A stretch of DNA of 64,000 bases from NCBI RefSeq assembly GCF_030538495.1, contig NZ_JAUNTW010000002.1, positions 124,001 to 188,000 of the forward strand, read 5' to 3'. The notes under the pieces are model-generated. The model worked only from the letters and a program-made list of their open reading frames with translations. It made no database searches and was not told the origin of the DNA. This document shows positions 62,680 to 64,000 of the stretch, piece by piece; position 1 is the first letter of the stretch; every line of letters begins with the position of its first letter. Both the position numbers and the translations under genes were made by a program. The stretch is from Paracoccus sp. (in: a-proteobacteria). Lineage in GTDB: Bacteria > Pseudomonadota > Alphaproteobacteria > Rhodobacterales > Rhodobacteraceae.

Positions 62680-62700
62680 TGTCAACGGTTCCGTTGCGGG

Positions 62701-63506
62701 TCATTTGATGCCCGCGCGCATGAAGCTTTGCACAAACTGGCGCTGAAAGATCAAAAAGGCGATCAACAGCGGTGCCGTGGATAACAATGTTGCGGCGTTG
62801 ATGATCGCCCAGTCGGTGCCGCTTTCGGCCGTGGCAAAGACCGACAGGCCAACGGTCAGCGGGCGCGTTGCACCGAATTGGTGATAATCAGCGGCCACAG
62901 AAAGTTGTTCCAATGACTGCTGACCGACACCAGCCCAAAGGCCAGAAAGGTCGGTTTCGCCAGCGGCACATAGACACGCCACAGCAACCCCAACAGGGAA
63001 CAGCCTTCCAGACGCGCGGCCTCGTCCAGCTCTTTGGGGATGGTCATAAAGGTCTGACGCAGCAGGAACATGGCAAAGGCCGACGCAAAATAAGGCAGCC
63101 CGATGGCAAAGATCGTGTCCAGAAAGCCAAGGTTGTAAATGGTGCGGTAATTCTGAACCAGCAAGATGTCCGGCATAATCGTCAGTTGCAGCAGAACCAG
63201 CGCAAACAGAAACCCCTTCATCGGGAACCGCAGCCGGGCAAAGGCAAACGCGGCCAGCGTGCATAACACCAGCTGGATCGACAAAATCATCGTCACCAGC
63301 AGGATGGTGTTCAGAAAATACCGTCCGAATGGCGCGGCGTCCCACGCCCGGACGAAATTATCCAGCGTCAGCGGCGCATCCCAGACAAAGCGGGTCGAAT
63401 ACATCGGCGGGTGAAAGGCCGACCACACCGCATAAGCCAGCGGCAAAATCCAGATCGCGGCCAGCAACCATGCGCCGGCGCGCATCAACAGAATGTCCAG
63501 CTTCAT
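62701..63506 (-). pseudogene. frameshifted sugar ABC transporter permease (MalG type)
   Basis: Two open frames together make one permease. The first, from ATG 63506, covers MKLDILLMRAG through NNFLWPLIITNSVQ, including the EAA-like loop (DEAARLEGCSLLGLLWRVY). The second resumes with RPLTVGLSVFATAESGTDW and runs to the normal end MRAGIK at 62701. The break is a one-base loss at about 62864-62868. Without it the product would be full length (about 267 residues). A sequencing error cannot be excluded. Its ATG overlaps the stop of the next permease. Confidence 0.75.
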
Positions 63507-64000
63507 TTGTAATGCACCCGTTTGTCCATCAGAAAGAACTGGCCAATCCCGATCAGCGCCAGAATGGCGACCAGAACCACGGTCAGCGTCGCGGCATAGG
63601 CGGTATCCCAATAGCGGAATCCGACTTCGTAGATGTAATACAGCAGCAGGGTGGATGCGTTATCCGGCCCGCCCTTTGTCATGACAAAGATATGGTCCAC
63701 CAGACGGAACGCGTTAATCACCGCATTGACGGAAATAAACAGCGTCGTGGGCATGATCAGCGGCCAGACCACGCGGCGCAGAAAGGTGATGCGGCCGCAG
63801 CCTTCTAACGCGGCGGCTTCGCGCAGGCTGGTGGGGATGGATTGCAGCGCGGCAAGGTAAAAGATCATAAAGAACCCGGCCTCTTTCCAGACCGTCACCG
63901 CCATCACCGCATAAAGCGCGGACCGAGGCTGACCCAAAAGGTTCGTCGGCCCGATGCCAAACCAGCCCATGATCTGATCAAACAGACCCATCCCCGGCAG
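63503..64000 (-). CDS. sugar ABC transporter permease (MalF type), partial
   Basis: The C-terminal about 165 residues of a permease that runs off the window edge. The EAA-like loop (EAAALEGCGRITFLRRVVW) and the RLVDHIFVMTKGGP segment are typical of sugar permeases. Its stop (63503) overlaps the start of the frameshifted partner, so the two belonged to one transporter. Confidence 0.85.
   Translation of the reverse strand: MPGMGLFDQIMGWFGIGPTNLLGQPRSALYAVMAVTVWKEAGFFMIFYLAALQSIPTSLREAAALEGCGRITFLRRVVWPLIMPTTLFISVNAVINAFRLVDHIFVMTKGGPDNASTLLLYYIYEVGFRYWDTAYAATLTVVLVAILALIGIGQFFLMDKRVHYK

Noticed and set aside
62861..62872. Programmed frameshift in the permease
   Set aside because: There is no slippery heptamer or clear stimulatory element, and the family does not use frameshifting; a deletion or sequencing error is simpler.

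Overview
The window looks like one contiguous stretch of chromosome from a GC-rich alphaproteobacterium of the order Rhodobacterales. Three things suggest this. Marker genes (mdh, sdhCDAB, atpHAGDC, glyQS, clpA, rpsB-tsf, prs, purD, pntAB) all read as that group. The ethylmalonyl-CoA pathway genes mcl2 and mch sit between mdh and sdhC, as I recall for Rhodobacter. Several small family-typical genes are present: the DUF1737, DUF1289 and NnrU proteins, a VPLPA-CTERM protein and a 24-residue lipoprotein. No rRNA, tRNA, CRISPR array or intact insertion sequence was recognised.

Layout. 91-3711: a large secreted RTX-type calcium-binding protein. 3800-8193: mdh (minus) diverging from mcl2, two NnrU paralogues, DUF1737 and mch. 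8431-14241: sdhC, sdhD and sdhA, then four extra genes (two lipoproteins, a polysaccharide pyruvyl transferase, a sulfotransferase), then sdhB. 14420-17873: glyS, a small membrane protein and glyQ (minus). 17977-19486: an exported peptidoglycan-binding-like protein and a DUF1289 protein. 19487-20137: a gene-free stretch with degenerate repeats. 20138-24242: clpA, gloB and a methyltransferase. 24442-30407: the F1 ATP synthase operon, with a glycosyltransferase between atpG and atpD. 30448-38811: hydrolase, isomerase-like thioredoxin-fold protein, prs, purD, xseA, MFS transporter, eda, rpsB. 38897-40795: tsf, then repeats and a decayed rpiB. 40965-46913: prmA, msrA, a VPLPA-CTERM protein, an acyltransferase and pepN. 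47089-52100: an Ala-rich coiled-coil protein, pntAB, a tiny lipoprotein, an ArsC-like protein and a TIGR01244-type protein.

52439-64000 is an accessory sugar-uptake and catabolism locus, all on the minus strand. A solute-binding protein, two permeases, a DUF5107 protein and an ATPase are followed by a regulator, an AgaS-like sugar isomerase/deaminase, a ROK kinase and a KbaZ/GatZ-like protein. This points to an amino sugar or galactosamine-like substrate. The catalytic aldolase and a deacetylase are not in the window. The regulator appears to join an RpiR-type DNA-binding domain to a DeoR-type sensor domain. Two neighbouring palindromes upstream of the solute-binding protein gene are candidate operators for it. 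A second permease pair lies further right; one member has a single-base frameshift and the other runs off the window.

The most unusual points are that chimeric regulator with its operator candidates, the glycan-modifying enzymes embedded inside the sdh and atp operons, and the repeat-flanked rpiB remnant at 39.8-40.9 kb.
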